DNA from: DASQTB01 sp035642095
Lineage (GTDB): Bacteria; Actinomycetota; UBA4738; CALAEC01
Reading direction: 5' to 3'
DNA: 22,271 nt
Assembly: GCA_035642095.1 (NCBI GenBank)
Contig: DASQTB010000041.1
Span: 1-22,271, forward strand
In this document: in pieces, positions 20,683 through 22,271 of the stretch
Position numbering within the stretch: position 1 is the stretch's first letter
Layout of the letters: each line of letters opens with the position of its first letter
The notes under the pieces: model-generated
What the model was told of the DNA's origin: nothing
What the model saw: only the letters and a program-made list of their open reading frames with translations
The model's database searches: none
Program-made: the position numbers and the translations under genes

Positions 20683-21432
20683 TTAGGACGCGCGGTGGAC
20701 GCCGCGGTACCGGTTGCCCCACATGAGCATGGCCAAGCCGGTCAGGAACGAGAGCACCGCCAGGCTGGCGATCATGGGGAGAGCGGGTGACGGTCCCGTG
20801 AAGGCCAGCCCTCCGGCAGCAGCCTGCCCGCCCTGGGCCCCACCTTCGGCCTGGCCTCCGGGCTTCGGCCGGACGGCCTGGGGCTTGACCTCGGCGGCGT
20901 CTCCGTCCGGCGGCGGGGGCGGCGGGGTCGTCACCGCCGGAGCCGGCGACGGGGACGGGCTCGTCGTGGGGCTGGGCGACGGCGACGGGCTGGCCGTTGG
21001 GCTCGGGCTGGGCGACGGCGACGGGCTGGCCGTCGGGCTCGGGCTGGGCGATGGAGAGGTCGTCGGCGAGGGAGACGGGCTGGGGCTCGGCCCCGGTGCG
21101 CAGTCCATGACCGTCATCGAGCTGGAGGCCGTCCCCTCCAGGCCCTCGGACGAGCTCCACTCCACGTCGACGGTAACGACATCACCATTCTCCGCGGAGA
21201 TAGGGAAGAAGAAGGTGCGGGTACGGCCGCTCCAGGAGACGGAATGGACGTCCCCGTCGATGGTCACCGTAGCCGAGTGCGTACCGGTGCTCGGGAAGAA
21301 GTCGAAGGTGACCCTCACCTCGTTGCAATGGATCTTGATGGCGACCGTGTGGGCCAGCGATGCGGTGGCCGCTCCCAGGACCAGGCCGACCGTCATCATC
21401 AACACCGCCGCGATCTTCGTCTTCCGGCTCAT
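20683..21432 (-). CDS. LAxTG-type sortase-anchored surface protein with Pro/Ser-rich stalk
   Basis: The 249-residue protein has a signal peptide (SRKTKIAAVLMMTVGLVLG, cleavage near ATASLA at 27) and a small beta-rich exported domain at about 28-111 with Cys36 and Cys111. A Ser/Pro/Thr repeat stalk spans about 113-165, followed by a Pro-rich and Gly/Ala/Gln-rich linker. A sorting signal LAFTG lies at 209-213, followed by a hydrophobic helix (217-238) and a basic tail NRYRG. LAxTG is the motif recognised by class E sortases of high-GC actinobacteria. The stalk would span the cell wall. AAAGGGGGGCGAC precedes the ATG. The binding role of the head domain is unknown. No class E sortase is in the window. 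Confidence 0.87.
   Translation of the reverse strand: MSRKTKIAAVLMMTVGLVLGAATASLAHTVAIKIHCNEVRVTFDFFPSTGTHSATVTIDGDVHSVSWSGRTRTFFFPISAENGDVVTVDVEWSSSEGLEGTASSSMTVMDCAPGPSPSPSPSPTTSPSPSPSPTASPSPSPSPSPTASPSPSPSPTTSPSPSPAPAVTTPPPPPPDGDAAEVKPQAVRPKPGGQAEGGAQGGQAAAGGLAFTGPSPALPMIASLAVLSFLTGLAMLMWGNRYRGVHRAS
20971..21042 (-). repeat. 36-bp tandem repeat in the Pro/Ser stalk
   Basis: Two adjacent 36-bp units (20971-21006 and 21007-21042) differ at one base. They encode a 12-residue Pro/Ser/Thr/Ala unit of the stalk. Degenerate shorter copies flank them. Such repeats vary in number between strains. Confidence 0.8.
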
Positions 21433-21783
21433 GTCGCCCCCCTTTCAGGTCGCCGACGAGCAACAGTCAGCGAAACGTCATCGGTTGTAGAGGAAGTCGG
21501 CCATTCGTACCACGTCTCGTGGGGCGGGCGTCCATCGCAGAACGCGTTTTTGTCGGACTACCGCGCAGCGTGGCCAAGCAGGAGCCGGAACCTCTCCGGC
21601 GATCGAGTGGGTCCGGGCGGCCTCCGATCAACCAATCTGCCTGCGGTGGGCATGGCTCCGGTGTCCTTTCGCTCATGTGCCAGGAGCGCTCTTCGGTCGG
21701 ACCTGGTTTCCGGGTCCCCTGGGATGAGCGTGCCAGTGTAAGGCCGTGGCACGAGCGCCGGTAGGGCCTGCTGCCGCCCCGCC
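21433..21783. other. 351-nt stretch without a supported gene
   Basis: It lies between the start of the LAFTG gene and the end of the DUF899 gene. It holds the ribosome site and presumably the promoter of the LAFTG gene, a small CCACG-TCT-CGTGG hairpin near 21510, and a GCGTTTTTG stretch near 21545. No coding frame with a plausible start or composition was found. Confidence 0.35.
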
Positions 21784-22271
21784 TTACGCGTTCTCGTACT
21801 CGTCGTGGCGGCGGAACCAGCTGAGGGGGGCGTCGTCGGTACGCGTTTCGTTTCGCCCTCGCGGTGCCCGGTCGAGCCACTGGTACATGCCCCAGAGGCC
21901 GTCCACCCCGCGCGCGTAGGCCGAGTAGGTGTGGTAGACGACGCCGTCCTCGAGCGCGAACGCGCTCATACCGGGAGCCTCCCGCGTGTACGTCGGCCAG
22001 TCCGTACCAGTGGTGGCCGCCCACTCGGCGAGCGGACCCTCCTTGCCCGCCTCGAGCGACGGCCCGACGTCGACCGAGCGGAAGTTGTATTCGACCGTTC
22101 CCGATTGCTGCTCCTCCTGCGTACTCGATGCCTGGAAGTCGTAGTTGAAGTCGCTGCCGAACGACGACGCCCACGGGAAGCTCCACCCCATCCGCCGCTT
22201 GTATGCCTGCAGCTTCGCGAGCGGTGCCCGCGACACGGCGCAGAGGGTGACGTCGTGGTTCGCGAGGTGGA
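21784..22271 (-). CDS. DUF899 (thioredoxin-like, COG4312-type) protein, 5' partial
   Basis: The frame runs to the right edge without a start. Its visible C-terminal 162 residues include SRAPLAKLQAYKRRMGWSFPW, GSDFNYDF, MSAFALEDGVVYHTYSAYARG, a Trp-rich YQWLDRAPRG and the ending WFRRHDEYE, which together are the DUF899 signature. Members are thioredoxin-fold proteins annotated as predicted dithiol-disulphide oxidoreductases; the N-terminal Cys-containing part lies outside the window. An internal GTG at 22236 could look like a start, but the residues before it (ending HDVTLCA) also match the family, so the gene continues. Function in this organism is unknown. Confidence 0.9.
   Translation of the reverse strand, partial: HLANHDVTLCAVSRAPLAKLQAYKRRMGWSFPWASSFGSDFNYDFQASSTQEEQQSGTVEYNFRSVDVGPSLEAGKEGPLAEWAATTGTDWPTYTREAPGMSAFALEDGVVYHTYSAYARGVDGLWGMYQWLDRAPRGRNETRTDDAPLSWFRRHDEYENA

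Overview
The window is a GC-rich, gene-dense piece of a probable actinobacterial (Actinomycetota) chromosome, most likely from an uncultured, deep-branching lineage. The clues are a DUF1918 protein, a class F-type sortase and LAxTG-type surface proteins, a luciferase-like (F420-type) oxidoreductase, GTG/TTG starts, an apparently leaderless GTG gene, and GGGTAA/T promoter boxes of the SigB/SigF type. I see no rRNA, tRNA, CRISPR array, transposase, integrase or phage gene.

Layout. Positions 1-374 hold the end of a Lys/Arg/Thr-rich, histone-H1-like protein built on a perfect 69-bp tandem repeat. Positions 492-2000 carry an exported cupredoxin, two small unknown proteins and a DJ-1/PfpI protein. 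Next come a group-2 sigma-70 factor (2106-3050) and a 3-hydroxyisobutyrate-dehydrogenase-type oxidoreductase (3121-3999). Positions 3996-5123 contain small membrane proteins, down to 21 aa. Positions 5336-6066 hold a STAS anti-sigma antagonist and an RsbW-like kinase. Several small genes here are preceded by GNNT-N15/16-GGGTAA/T, so this first quarter looks like a general-stress locus.

The centre (6178-12257) is a compact five-gene catabolic operon: luciferase-like oxidoreductase, beta-ureidopropionase-type amidohydrolase, class III aminotransferase, dihydropyrimidinase, and CoA-acylating (methyl)malonate-semialdehyde dehydrogenase. Together these fit reductive uracil/thymine degradation through beta-alanine or 3-aminoisobutyrate to acetyl- or propionyl-CoA. 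The classical dihydropyrimidine dehydrogenase is absent. The luciferase-like enzyme occupies its place and may be an unusual first step. This is the most interesting hypothesis in the window.

Convergent to it is a three-gene glycan-modification operon on the minus strand (14502 to 12285: acetyltransferase, methyltransferase, glycosyltransferase). Divergent from that operon is a surface protein with a non-LPxTG C-terminal signal, followed directly by a sortase (14905-16152). Two overlapping lipoprotein genes follow (16500-17800). The right end has a DUF1918 protein, a two-domain SagB/ThcOx-type nitroreductase, a small unknown gene, an LAFTG-anchored Pro/Ser-rich surface protein, and a DUF899 gene cut by the window end.

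All functional calls come from motif reading and recalled family knowledge. No database search was run.
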